Positions 7,739 through 23,611 of a stretch of 64,000 nt of DNA are shown here, piece by piece. The notes under the pieces were generated by a model. It saw only the letters and a program-made list of their open reading frames with translations, did no database searches and had not been told where the DNA came from. Each line of letters opens with the position of its first letter. Position 1 is the first letter of the stretch. A program made the position numbers and the translations under genes. This DNA is from Ectopseudomonas mendocina (lineage in GTDB: Bacteria; Pseudomonadota; Gammaproteobacteria; Pseudomonadales; Pseudomonadaceae), in NCBI RefSeq assembly GCF_007049795.1, contig NZ_SCFY01000005.1, positions 62,001 through 126,000 of the forward strand. Direction: 5' to 3'.

Positions 7739-8461
7739 TCAAATCGCGGAGCGCAAAGCGACGAACTGGTTACTCGGGCCTTCCGACCGGAGGTCGAGGC
7801 TCGGGCTGTTCGACACCACGTAGGCCAGGGGCCGCGTCAAGTTGAACGGGAACAGCACGGGCAGCGACTGCAGACTCGGGACGGAGACGGGCTTGCCGGC
7901 GTATCGGACAGCAGCTTCGATCAGCCAAGCAGTGAGCGCATCGTTGTCGATGGCCGTTGCTGCCAGTCGGATAACGCGCTTGCCTTTCTCGACCCGCTCC
8001 ACGGCGCCCCAGCTCGCCTGGCTCTGGATGACCATGTTGGTCATGCGCCGGGTGCCTTCGCGCTCTCCGTAGGTTTCGCTCATGCGACGATGAACTTCGG
8101 CTGACGCGCAGTCGCCCTGAATGGCGGACAGGCGGCCCACCAGCTCGGCCACCTTGCCAAAGAACGGGTACGTCGCCACAGACATGCCCCAGCACAGCGC
8201 CGCGACCGGTATGTTCGGCTGCGTCTTGTGGATGGCCACGCCGCGATCCGCGTAATCGACCAGTTCGGCACGTGGCTCCAGCCACAGCCGGTTAAGTACG
8301 GTGCGTGTTTTCTTCTTGGCTTCCACGCCAAGCTCGGCTGCATCGAGCAGTGCATTCAGATCATCTAGCCCAGCCACGCCCGCACGAATATTCAGTGCCG
8401 CAGCCGCCCAATCAAGCTGAATGAACCGATCAAAGCCTATTTTTGGGGCTGATGAATTCAT
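7739..8461 (-). CDS. brxA: BrxA-like (DUF1819-type) BREX protein
   Basis: 240 residues, starting inside the PglZ stop codon (ATGA overlap). The all-helical look and the blocks VLNRLWLEP, YPFFGKVAELVGRLSAIQ and YGEREGTRRM...SWGAVERV resemble the small DNA-binding BrxA proteins of BREX systems. Type 3 loci carry brxA at the 3' end after pglZ, which is exactly this place. The assignment leans on position and size more than on residue identity, so the symbol is tentative. Confidence 0.55.
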   Translation of the reverse strand: MNSSAPKIGFDRFIQLDWAAAALNIRAGVAGLDDLNALLDAAELGVEAKKKTRTVLNRLWLEPRAELVDYADRGVAIHKTQPNIPVAALCWGMSVATYPFFGKVAELVGRLSAIQGDCASAEVHRRMSETYGEREGTRRMTNMVIQSQASWGAVERVEKGKRVIRLAATAIDNDALTAWLIEAAVRYAGKPVSVPSLQSLPVLFPFNLTRPLAYVVSNSPSLDLRSEGPSNQFVALRSAI

Positions 8462-10469
8462 TCGGTACCAATCACATAACTGACTTTCACAAAGGGCACG
8501 ATCAACTCTTCGACCGACACCCCGCCGTGGACCACCACCTGCTCGCCCTCCGGCACAAAGGCGCTTCGTCCGCCTGCGAATAGGGGCATGAAGTTCGCGG
8601 GTAGTCCAGCGATGTCCAACCTGACTGTGGTGGGATAGGCCGCAGCGGAATCGGCCAGCAATGGCTCACTCCGGTAGACCCGAACACGCTCTCCGCGCGT
8701 CTCGGCAATCACGCCCTGGCTGGGCCTGCCGACGCCGGTGGACTCCACGTTGCCGTGGTCCGCCGTGAGATAGATGTGGTATCCCTTGTCCAGCAGCAGC
8801 GAGAACAACCGGTCGACGAAACCGGTCGTCAGCCAGTTGCCGATCCACATCGCCACGTCCTTCTTGGACCGCTCCTTGTGGAGCCGATCGTCCACCTCAT
8901 CAATGACCAGGCCCACCACCTTCGGGCGCCGGTCGATCAAATCCGCTTCCAGTGCGTCGAGCTGATGGGTCTGGCGCAGCGCACGTCGATACATCACCTC
9001 ATTCGCGTTGACGCCTTCGTTCTGCCAGAACGTCTTCCACAAGGATTCCTCCTTGTCCGTTCGGTCGATGGAGTCGTCGAACTCACGCGGCTTCAGACCC
9101 GAGAACAGCGCCTGACGCGACACCGATGTCACGGTCGGCAGCCATGCGAACGCGGTTCCCTCGTCGAACGCGAAACGTTTCGTGGTGGCGATCAGGCGCT
9201 CGCGGATCTGCACCCACTGGTCGAAGGCCAGCCCGTCGAAGACCAGCAGAGCGACTTTGGTTTCCCCTGCGGAACGACGATGGCGCAAGAAACGTGGCAC
9301 GTGGTGCACCATCACCGGGCCTTTGGTCACCGGCTGCAGGATCAGGTCGGCGTAATGCTTGGCTGCGACCCAAGCTCGCAGACCCTCGTCTGATTGGGCC
9401 TGCAAGGTCTTGATCCGCTCTCGAATCACCGGCAGGTGTTCGCTGCCTTCCGTCCCTGGCAGACCATGCGTGCGGGCCAGAATCTCACCGTAGCGTTTGG
9501 CGAACTCACTCCAGTCCTTGTGCGAAGAGGCCGCTGTTGGGGTCGTCTCGATCAGGCCATCGATGCCTTTGAGCACCAATGCCTGCAGTGCCGCCGGGTC
9601 CTGGACGATCCCGGCCTTGATCCAACTCGGCATCCCCGCCGGAACGCTGTGCACCGCCAACGGATGCAAGCTGCCGTCGAGGAACATGGAATCGACCAGC
9701 ACCTGCACATCGGAGTGATCGAACGGAATCTCGATCTTGGCGACGTAGTCTGGTGGTGGCGGTTCGCCAGTGCGGGTTCCGTCCAGCCCCTGGGTCTTCA
9801 GATAGCGGTACCACGCATCCTGCACCACGCGCAGCAGCGCGCTCTTGGATGCCAGCCACGTGGCGACGGGCAGATCCGTGAACAGCCCCTTGCCCTGAAT
9901 GATGCCTGCCGCGTGCTGGGCGAACAGGGGTGGCAACGAGCGGTTGGCAAAGTGCATCCGCAGCAGCTCGCGCCAGAAGTCCACTGGGTTGCGAATGGAT
10001 CTCGGCGCCAGTTGGTAGACGTGTTCGAGGATGAAGTCCTTAGACTCGTTCTCGCCCCTGGCCGACTGCAGCTCAGTCTGATGGGCATGAAACAGCCCGG
10101 CAAAGTGCTCCGGCTCGACTTGCTGCACCGCGCTGTAAGCCAGCCTGGGGAAAAGCTCCGCAAGGCTCAATCGAACCACACGACCGTGATGCACGATGTC
10201 CCACGGCAAGACATTCGCATCGGCGCTGCGCAGATGCAGAACCAGCGAGGGCGCTGGCCCCGCCTCACCGCGATCCCATGCGGCGCGGTAACGCTCCTCA
10301 TATTCCGCGCGGAAGGCAAATGGGTCCTCGTACAGCATCAGCTCGAAGCCGCGACCGCGCAGCTCGGTCAACAGCTTCTCGTCGAGCAACACATCATCAG
10401 GGTCGCACGCCACCCAGAGCCGGGTGAGATCGGCCGTGAAGTGGCTGAGAATTCGTTCTGACCACTGGC

Positions 10470-10473
<4 letters not shown>
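8458..10473 (-). CDS. pglZ: BREX PglZ, alkaline-phosphatase-fold protein
   Basis: 671 residues. The C-terminal half has the PglZ hallmarks: ALLVFDGLAFDQW near residue 410, LPTVTSVSRQALFSGL near 450, VGLVIDEVDDRLH near 530 and the metal-binding YLTADHGNVESTG near 575. PglZ is the one protein shared by all BREX types; it belongs to the alkaline phosphatase superfamily and is needed for phage exclusion and methylation. It overlaps the helicase gene upstream and the BrxA-like gene downstream by ATGA. The gene looks intact and full length. Confidence 0.88.
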
Positions 10474-13298
<2,825 letters not shown>

Positions 13299-13300
13299 GC

Positions 13301-16117
13301 TCAGATCCCGTCTTCGGTACGGGTCAGCGCGAGGTCATAGAGGGTGAGCAGCTTCTCGTCCTCTTGCAGTGCCTCATCGGGAACCTTCTTCGCGATGTTG
13401 ATGATCGTCTGGTAGTCCTTATTGCCCCACGCGGCCCTGAAGCCAGCGCGCAGCGCTTCAAGACGGAACTCCTTCAGACGGCGACCAGTGAACGCTCGAT
13501 AGTGATCAAACTCCTTGAGCAGCGCCTTCTCGCGCTTCTTCTCCAAGTCCTGTGCTTTGTTCGGGTCCGGTACATACCAGCGATCCTTGGCCTTGGCCAC
13601 CAGTGCCGGACTATTCTTCTCCAGCCCGCGCAGATCCTTGTGGTTGGTCGACAGGTAGCTGTGGATTTGGCTCGGCACCTCGCCCGTGCCGTCGTACTGA
13701 ATGAAGTTGTCTTCTAGCAGGGCGGCAAGTTCCGGCTTCGACTCGTGCTTCTTCCAGCCTGCTCCGAGCTGGCTGATGAAGTCGGTGTGGACCTCTTGAT
13801 AGGTTGAAGGGCGACGCTTCAAGAAATCAGTCAACCAATCAATCGCGCTGCGCTCATCGGAAACGAACATCTCCATTTGTGGTGCTTGCGCAACCTGAGC
13901 TCGCTTCCTGTCGTACTCGGCAACCTGATCCGCCAAGAACACCATTCCATCGCGATCCGCAAAGCGCTGGGTAAGACCAGCCTGGAATTCATGGGTGGAC
14001 ATTGGAACCGGGAAGTTGTGTCTTACAAACCATGCCACCATGCGATCAAATATGATCCGAGGATCGCGCTCAGCAATAAACTCAAGATCGCCAGCCTTGA
14101 CCTTGACCGTTGGCAGATAGCTCAGGTGCGTTCGCACGAAATCCCACACTGAATCCTCACTGCCGCCGGCTTTGGCGAAGCGATCCTCAAGGCCACCATT
14201 TGGCTTGTAGGCTGAGATTACGAGGTCTTGCTTTACAGCCGTTGTCGTAGTGACCGCCTTGAAACTTCCTTGTTTTTTGTCAAGAGCAGAAACATTGGCG
14301 ACAACAAATCCTGCCTCCTGCAGAGCGATCTGAATCGCGTTCCACACTGACGCCTGCGTGTTGGAAAACTCGATGGTCATCCAACGCCCAGGCTTGAGAA
14401 TCCGATAGGCTTCTGCGAAGCAGGCGGTCATCAGATGTCTGTAGTCATCGAGACTTTTTTTGTGTGCTTTATTCTCTATCGCCTCTGGCTTGTTGTTAGT
14501 TATTACTTTCAGCCAAGACTCCCACAGGAAATTCAGCTCTGAGTAGTTGATGTTCGCCCCGAACGGCGGATCGAAAAATACATAGTCAGCACTGTTCGCT
14601 GGCATCGTTATCGATGCGTTATGACCGGTAGTAACGCACTGACTTTGTAGCGCCGCTTTGTAGGCTCGTCGAATCATTTCGACCTTCTCGGCAAAAGCGT
14701 TGAATACGTTTTGCTCGCCCTGGAGCGAAGGCACGTACAAGGTACCAGCAGTCCACCCCTTCATCGGGCCTGTAGACTTGTCGAACCATGCTGGGGCGCG
14801 AAAGCGCGACATCCGCGTCAGCACAGAAAAACAATCGAGCAACGCTAGCTTCAAGAGGGGCGATGTGGCTTCGTCATTTACCTGGCGCATCAGCTTTGAA
14901 ATGACGTGAAGATTTCTTTGCGTAAAGAAATGATGGACGTGCGTCATTCCTATCGGGTCGTTTCTGCGCGATTCACCGCCTTCCATCATTCGCTCTGAAG
15001 GATGCCAATCACTGACTTTCTTCGCGGCAATCTTTTCGACCAATTGAAGATCAAACGCATCTGGCGTCTTCTCGAACCGGGACTTGCCAACGCTGTAGTT
15101 GATTAGCACCGGAACCTGTTTCGCCTGACGAACCGTCTGCTTGATAGACTCATCGAATAAAGTCGTCCACGCACGGTCCAAGCTCCGCTTGGTGATCTGT
15201 GCAGAACAATGCGGACACTTGAATTCATCAAGGATCTGCTTCCCCACCTGATCAACTGCCGCATCCCAAAAGACTACTTCGCCCGCGCATTCGGGACAGG
15301 TAAAAACATCTGACCAAACCGTGTAATTTACTCGGCCCTTGGCCACGCCATCTGTATGTGTGGTCTCGTACATCCATCCGAGCTTCTTTTCGACTTCCGC
15401 TAGAACTCGTTTAGCCTGCGCGTCGAAATCGAGCGAGTCGACTTTGGTGTTGTAGTTGTACGCAATAAAAGTGGCCGCTGTAGACAGATCATTCAATACC
15501 GCGTGCCGCGCCCCGATTTTCGAGAACGCCTTCCAAGTAGTTTTTCCATCCTCTTGGCGTGGTTCCAGGATTGTTCCGTCTGCTTCAACCCGGTAGCCAA
15601 GTGACGTAACGACCGCTCTATCACCACAAAGCTGAGCCGCGACGCCGGTCATTCCAGTGCCACAAAATCCATCAAAGACGATATCTCCTGGCTGGGTGTA
15701 GTGCAGGATGTACCGCATGATTGCCTTGTGCGGAACCTTGGTGTGGTAACTGTGGGCGTTGTAAATAGCCCGCCGCGTCAGGATAGTTGTCGTGTGAGTT
15801 GATTCGATGAGTCTTGGTCGGTGGGCGGAAGTGAGAGCCGTGTGACGCGTTATTCGATAGAGCATCGGGAGTGGGTGGTGCGGCAGATGATGCCGCCCTT
15901 GAACCGGACGGTGCCGGAGCTGGTGGAAGCGACAGGCATTACGTTCGGCTGAGCCGTCCTGCTGCGCAGCGACACGAGATTCCCACACCGGCGAGTTGGA
16001 GAGGGTGAACTCGGCCGTTTTTGCAATGGCTCCAGCCGAACCACTGAAATCTTTGGCGTAAGCCCCGTTGACCAGCAATGCAGCGACGCAAAACAGGCTC
16101 ACTCGGACGATGTTCAT
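13301..16117 (-). CDS. pglX: N-terminally truncated PglX-like DNA methyltransferase in a chimeric reading frame
   Basis: The frame encodes 938 residues, but only about residues 118-938 look like the methyltransferase (homology appears to begin at IYNAHSYHTKVPHK). Motif I is VFDGFCGTGMTG (147-158), a zinc-ribbon pair CPEC...CPHC lies near 275-310, and the catalytic motif IV is FFDPPFGANINYSE near 520. It should methylate adenine or cytosine N4 within a type 3 BREX system. Residues 1-55 are the start of an unrelated exported protein, and about 56-117 are insertion-sequence DNA read antisense. The normal N-terminal segment is missing, so activity is doubtful; internal ATGs (for example MRYILHY) could restart translation. 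Confidence 0.75.
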   Translation of the reverse strand: MNIVRVSLFCVAALLVNGAYAKDFSGSAGAIAKTAEFTLSNSPVWESRVAAQQDGSAERNACRFHQLRHRPVQGRHHLPHHPLPMLYRITRHTALTSAHRPRLIESTHTTTILTRRAIYNAHSYHTKVPHKAIMRYILHYTQPGDIVFDGFCGTGMTGVAAQLCGDRAVVTSLGYRVEADGTILEPRQEDGKTTWKAFSKIGARHAVLNDLSTAATFIAYNYNTKVDSLDFDAQAKRVLAEVEKKLGWMYETTHTDGVAKGRVNYTVWSDVFTCPECAGEVVFWDAAVDQVGKQILDEFKCPHCSAQITKRSLDRAWTTLFDESIKQTVRQAKQVPVLINYSVGKSRFEKTPDAFDLQLVEKIAAKKVSDWHPSERMMEGGESRRNDPIGMTHVHHFFTQRNLHVISKLMRQVNDEATSPLLKLALLDCFSVLTRMSRFRAPAWFDKSTGPMKGWTAGTLYVPSLQGEQNVFNAFAEKVEMIRRAYKAALQSQCVTTGHNASITMPANSADYVFFDPPFGANINYSELNFLWESWLKVITNNKPEAIENKAHKKSLDDYRHLMTACFAEAYRILKPGRWMTIEFSNTQASVWNAIQIALQEAGFVVANVSALDKKQGSFKAVTTTTAVKQDLVISAYKPNGGLEDRFAKAGGSEDSVWDFVRTHLSYLPTVKVKAGDLEFIAERDPRIIFDRMVAWFVRHNFPVPMSTHEFQAGLTQRFADRDGMVFLADQVAEYDRKRAQVAQAPQMEMFVSDERSAIDWLTDFLKRRPSTYQEVHTDFISQLGAGWKKHESKPELAALLEDNFIQYDGTGEVPSQIHSYLSTNHKDLRGLEKNSPALVAKAKDRWYVPDPNKAQDLEKKREKALLKEFDHYRAFTGRRLKEFRLEALRAGFRAAWGNKDYQTIINIAKKVPDEALQEDEKLLTLYDLALTRTEDGI
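15767..15952 (+). mobile_element. Insertion-sequence remnant with start of a transposase gene
   Basis: From a GTG at 15842 the + strand reads VTRYSIEHREWVVRQMM then PPLNRTVPELVEATGIT before a stop at 15950. This is the typical first helix-turn-helix of an IS3-like transposase first gene (RYS...V.KLLPP...V..L....GI). The rest of the transposase is gone. The fragment separates the truncated methyltransferase from the exported-protein start, so an IS-mediated deletion is the simplest explanation. The IS ends could not be placed exactly; the boundaries are estimates. Confidence 0.6.
15953..16117 (-). pseudogene. Truncated start of an exported-protein gene
   Basis: A GGAGAAG ribosome site precedes the ATG at 16117. 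The first 21 residues (MNIVRVSLFCVAALLVNGAY, then AK) form a clear signal peptide, followed by DFSGSAGAIAKTAEFTLSNS. After about 55 residues the frame enters IS DNA and then methyltransferase sequence. The original protein was probably a small periplasmic Pseudomonas protein; I do not recognise the family. Its AT-rich upstream region (16180-16250) likely holds its promoter and could now drive the defence operon. Confidence 0.6.
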
Positions 16118-16276
16118 GACGCTTCTCCATCAGCAGGTCAGTCGGTGGCTTACACGACTGATTTTGCAGCGCTCATGCCAACATCAAATAACCAATAATA
16201 TCCTTATAAATCAATGACTTATTAACTTTCAAAATTGCCTGCCTCATGCACTTTGCAAGATGCATGAATTACGACA

Positions 16277-16291
16277 CGTGCAATTTGCACG
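16277..16291. repeat. Perfect 15-base palindrome
   Basis: CGTGCAA-T-TTGCACG lies two bases beyond the stop of the receiver-kinase gene. It has no T-run on either side. It could be a weak terminator stem or a protein-binding site. Confidence 0.4.
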
Positions 16292-16292
16292 A

Positions 16293-17480
16293 TCAGCTAC
16301 GACGCGGCAGCACGACACTGAAGCAGGAGCCCTCGCCGAGGCGACTGCTGAGCTCGATACGGCCACCGTGGGCCTGGACGATCTGCTCGCTGATGAACAA
16401 GCCAAGTCCAAGCCCTTGGGCGACGCTGGTACCGGATACCCGCTCGAACTGCTCGAATACGCGCCCCTGATCCTCTTCCGAGATACCCAGGCCCTGATCG
16501 CGTACTTCGGCACGAACCTGCTCACCCTCTGCCGCGACCCGTACCGATACCGGCTTGCCGCCACCGTAGCGCAAGGCGTTGGTCAGCAGGTTGGCGAGAA
16601 CCTGCTCGATGCGGAACTCGTCCATCATCACCGGGGCCGGCCCCTCCACGTGCAGGTCGATAGGCGTACCGGTATTGGTGTACTGCGCAGCCAGGCTCTC
16701 TACCACGCTGCCGGCCAACACACCGAGGTCACCCGGTTCCGGGCGCACGGAAAGCTTGCCGGTACGGATGCGCGAAACATCCAGCATGTCGTCGATCAGG
16801 CGGCTCAGGCTGCGGATCTGCCGTTCGTCGCGGGCGACCATCTCCCGCAGCTTGTCGGAGGTGAAGGCGTCCATGCGCCCCTGTTCCAGGCGCAGCCGGC
16901 GCAGTTGCACATCAAGGATCAGGCCGTTAAGCGGCGTACGCAGCTCGTGCGAGGCGATGGACATGAACACGTCGCGCATCTCCACCGCCTTCTGCAGCTC
17001 GGCCTGTGTCTCACGCAACTCGGCAAGCAACGCTTCCTGCTCGCGGCGCGCGGCCTCGACCACCTCCAGCTGCATGCTCAGCGCCTTACGGTGGCGGTAC
17101 AGGTCGACGAACATCGCCACCTTGCTGCGTACCTCGAAGGGCGACAGCGGCTTGTGCAGGAAGTCCACCGCGCCGCTCTCGTAACCCCGAAAGGCATAGT
17201 CCATGTCGCGCCCGACCGCGCTGACGAAGATGATCGGAATGTGCTTGGTCTTCTCCGTGCCACGCATCAGCTCAGCCAACTCGAAGCCGTTCATGCCCGG
17301 CATCTTCACGTCGAGAATGGCCAGGGCGAATTCGTTTTCGAGCAGTAGCGACAAGGCCTCATCGGCACTGCTGGCCTGGAACACGGTGCGATCCTCGCAC
17401 TGGATCAGCGAACGCAGTGCCAGCAGGTTTTCCGGCAGGTCGTCGACGATCAGCACCTTGGCTTCAATCTTCCTCAGCAT
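16293..17480 (-). CDS. Receiver-histidine kinase protein
   Basis: 395 residues. An N-terminal receiver domain (phospho-acceptor Asp in LAILDVKMPGMNGFELAE, near residue 57) is followed by a coiled coil (about 130-165), a HisKA domain with SIASHELRTPLNGL near 178 and an HATPase domain with NALRYGGG near 300 and DQGLGISEED near 325. No membrane segment, so it is cytoplasmic. It is the last gene of the four-gene block and overlaps CheB by 7 bases. The layout, receiver first then kinase, suggests it relays phosphate from the large hybrid kinase upstream. Confidence 0.88.
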   Translation of the reverse strand: MLRKIEAKVLIVDDLPENLLALRSLIQCEDRTVFQASSADEALSLLLENEFALAILDVKMPGMNGFELAELMRGTEKTKHIPIIFVSAVGRDMDYAFRGYESGAVDFLHKPLSPFEVRSKVAMFVDLYRHRKALSMQLEVVEAARREQEALLAELRETQAELQKAVEMRDVFMSIASHELRTPLNGLILDVQLRRLRLEQGRMDAFTSDKLREMVARDERQIRSLSRLIDDMLDVSRIRTGKLSVRPEPGDLGVLAGSVVESLAAQYTNTGTPIDLHVEGPAPVMMDEFRIEQVLANLLTNALRYGGGKPVSVRVAAEGEQVRAEVRDQGLGISEEDQGRVFEQFERVSGTSVAQGLGLGLFISEQIVQAHGGRIELSSRLGEGSCFSVVLPRRS

Positions 17481-18085
17481 GGCAGGGTATCCAGTTCGGC
17501 CAGCAGCAGGCGCATGGCATTGATAGGGAGGAGAAAATCCGGTTTGAGCAGCGCCAGCGCGGCATTCGGCATGGTGGGCACCAGCGCGTCGGCCGGGTCC
17601 TGTACCAGTGTCAGACCACCGGCCTGCTGAACAACCAGCAGGCCGGCAGCGCCATCCTCGTTGGCGCCAGTCAGCAGCGCAGCAGCCAGGTGCTCGCCGT
17701 AGGCATCGGCCGCAGACTCGAAGAGGATGTCGATCGAGGGCCGGGAGAAATGCCGCGGCTCCTCACGACTGAGGGAAAAGCTGCGCTCGGTTTCGATGGA
17801 CAGGTGGTAACCCGCGGGCGCCACGTAAACCATGCCGCGGCGCAGGTATTCCTTGTCCTCGGCTTCCTTGACCGGTAGCCGTAGGCGCCGGGCGAGCAGG
17901 TCTGCCAGCAGGCTGTCGTTGCGATCCGGCTGATGCAGCAGGCACACCACCGGCAGCCGGTAGTCCGGCGGCAGGTCTTCGAGCAGGCTGAGCAAGGCTT
18001 CCACGCCGCCGGCAGAAGCACCGATCAGCAGCGCCTGCAGCGGCGCACGGACCTGGCCGCGGAGGTTGATCCGCTGGCTGCTCAT
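17474..18085 (-). CDS. cheB: CheB-type protein-glutamate methylesterase (no receiver)
   Basis: 203 residues from the ATG at 18085, which overlaps the CheR stop (ATGA); a longer upstream start would run deep into CheR. The catalytic Ser is in LLIGASAGGVEALLSLL, His in LLHQPDRND and Asp in LLTGANEDGAAGL. It lacks the N-terminal receiver of classical CheB, so it is likely controlled by complex formation with CheR or the kinases. It removes methyl groups from sensory proteins. No chemoreceptor gene is adjacent, so the substrate is unknown; the large kinase's own helical linker is one candidate. Confidence 0.88.
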   Translation of the reverse strand: MSSQRINLRGQVRAPLQALLIGASAGGVEALLSLLEDLPPDYRLPVVCLLHQPDRNDSLLADLLARRLRLPVKEAEDKEYLRRGMVYVAPAGYHLSIETERSFSLSREEPRHFSRPSIDILFESAADAYGEHLAAALLTGANEDGAAGLLVVQQAGGLTLVQDPADALVPTMPNAALALLKPDFLLPINAMRLLLAELDTLPC

Positions 18086-18890
18086 CGCTTGCGAAAAATC
18101 CGCTCGGGGCGCGACACGGCTTCGAAGTGCCGAGCGTAGGCGGAGAAATCCAGGCTTTCCTTGCTGCCCAGGCCGAGAAAGCCGCGATGACAGAGGGATT
18201 CGTGGAACAGACCGAGGGCACGGTCCTGCAGGTCGCGGTTGAAATAGATAAGCACGTTGCGGCAAGAAACCAGATGGGTTTCGGCGAACACGCTGTCGGT
18301 GGCCAGGCTGTGGTCGGCGAAGGTCACGTTGGCGCGCAACGACTTGTCGAACAGCACGCGGTCATAGGCCGCCGAGTAATAGTCGGAAAATGCCCGCTTG
18401 CCGCCGGAGAGCTGGTAGTTCTGGGTGTAGGTGCGCAGGTTGTCGAGGGCGAAGATGCCCTGCTCGGCCTTTTCCAGCGAGTGCGGGTTGATGTCGGTGG
18501 CATAGATCATGGTGCGCTCCAACAGGCCTTCCTCGTGCAGCAGGATGGCCAGGGAGTACACCTCCTCACCCGTGCTGCAGCCAGCCACCCAGACCTTCAA
18601 CGACGGATAGGTCTGCAGCAGCGGCACCACCTGCTCGCGCAGGGCCAGAAAGTAGTCGGGGTCGCGGAACATCTCGCTGACCGGGATGGTGAGGTACTGC
18701 AACAGCTGCATAAACGCCTGCGGCTCGTGCAGGATGCGTTCCTGCAGCGCCGAAATGGTCGGGCAATCAAGCTGGGTCTGCGCCTGGCGTACACGGCGCT
18801 TGAGCGAGGCTTTCGAGTAATCACGAAAGTCGTAGCTGTAACGCAGATAGATCGCTTCGATCAGCAGGCTCAGCTCGATCTCGTCAGGCA

Positions 18891-18891
<1 letters not shown>
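18082..18891 (-). CDS. cheR: CheR-type protein-glutamate methyltransferase
   Basis: 269 residues from the ATG at 18891, which overlaps the kinase stop (TGATG). The SAM-binding motif is WVAGCSTGEEVYSLAILL near residue 105; YFNRDLQDRALGLFHESL marks the conserved C-terminus. The N-terminal helical domain (LSLLIEAIYLRYSYDFRDY) is intact. It would methylate glutamates on a receptor-like partner using SAM. Its fusion-like overlap with the hybrid kinase and CheB suggests a dedicated adaptation system for that kinase rather than for swimming. Confidence 0.88.
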
Positions 18892-22385
<3,494 letters not shown>

Positions 22386-22516
22386 TGGGACGTCCATTCG
22401 ATGATTGTCTCGCTTCTTCTTATCTATCGGGGGAAGGCGTGTGGCACACTGACCGCGTGCAGACTCCGAAGTTTGCCAAACATTTGCGTATTCTGCGCGC
22501 GGAAACAGAGAGCCTC

Positions 22517-22909
22517 ATGACCGAAACCGATTGCGCCAGTGTCAAGACCATCCTGCTGGTCGAAGACGATGATGTCGTGCGCGAGCTCACCGCGGAGGTG
22601 CTCGGCGAGTTCGGCTATCGCGTGCACGCCCTGCGTGACGGCCCCAGCGCGCTCGACCTGTTGCGCAGCGGGCAGCGGGTCGATCTGTTGATGAGCGATA
22701 TCGGCTTGCCCGGCATGGACGGGCGCGAACTGGTGGAAACCGCACGCCAGTTGCAGCCGACCCTGCCGGTGCTGTTCGCCAGCGGCTACGACGAACGCGA
22801 ACTGCTCGAGGCCGTAAGAGCTCGCGACAGCGCAGCCGCCACCGACAGCATCGTCAAACCCTATGATTTCAGGTTGCTGGCACAAAGACTGGGCGAACTG
22901 GCGGGCTGA
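22517..22909 (+). CDS. Single-domain response regulator
   Basis: 130 residues, receiver domain only. Acidic pocket VEDDDVV at residues 13-19, phospho-acceptor Asp in LLMSDIGLPGMDG near 61, and conserved Lys in IVKPYD near 118. The ATG at 22517 is preceded by a GAGAG site. It is divergent from the large kinase (131 bases between starts), so it may accept phosphate from that kinase and act on another protein. With no DNA-binding domain it works by protein contacts. Confidence 0.87.
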   Translation: MTETDCASVKTILLVEDDDVVRELTAEVLGEFGYRVHALRDGPSALDLLRSGQRVDLLMSDIGLPGMDGRELVETARQLQPTLPVLFASGYDERELLEAVRARDSAAATDSIVKPYDFRLLAQRLGELAG

Positions 22910-22960
22910 CGGAGCGGCATCTAGTCTGATTTTCAGACCACTGGACAGGAGAGTCCGCCG

Positions 22961-23611
22961 ATGCGTTACGCCACCCCGCTTCGCCTGGGCCTTCTCGCTG
23001 GCTTGCTGCTCTCCGGCTGCGCCAGTCAAACCACCCAACCCACACAGTTCTCCGGCTACCTCGCCAATTACTCCCAGCTCCAGCCTGCCACCTAGGCCAC
23101 AGGAGCATCGGTGCTACGCTGGATTTAGCCGCAGTTTCGCAGCGAGCGCTACACCTCGGTCTACGTCGAGCAGCCGAGCTTCTACCCCGAACCCATGCCC
23201 AGCGATCAAGTCTTCGCCCAGACGCTGGAACAGGCGCGTGACTACCTGCACCAGACACTGCTGCGCGAGCTCAAGGACGGGCGCCTGAAGCTGGTCGACA
23301 CGCCAAGCATGGATAGCCTGGCGCTGCGCAGCGCGATCACCGGGGTCAACGTCTCGACCGAGGGGATCAAGGCCTACGAGGTGATCGCCGCGGCGAGCAC
23401 GACTGCCGGCACCCGTGACCGCGACACCGAGATTTTCATCGAACTGGAAGCACTCGATGCCCGCACCAGTGAACCGGTGCTGCGGGTGGTGCGCAAAGGT
23501 CGTGGCCTGACGCTGGCCAACAGCAGCACCCAGTTGACCCTGGACAACCTCAAGCCGGTGCTGGATGTCTGGGCACGCGACGCGCGGGACTTCCAACCCG
23601 GCCTGCGCTGA
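22961..23611 (+). pseudogene. DUF3313-like lipoprotein gene with two in-frame amber codons
   Basis: One reading frame of 216 codons runs from ATG 22961 to TGA 23611 but contains TAG at 23093 (codon 45) and at 23126 (codon 56). The N-terminus has a signal peptide and lipobox (LLLSGCASQ), then FSGYLANYSQLQ, as in DUF3313 lipoproteins. Beyond the ambers the frame continues with good coding character (YVEQPSFYPEP to the C-terminus). No frameshift is present. Either two nonsense mutations have killed the gene, or a short 44-residue lipopeptide and an internal start at 23195 are used. It stops one base before the convergent amidase stop. Confidence 0.75.
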
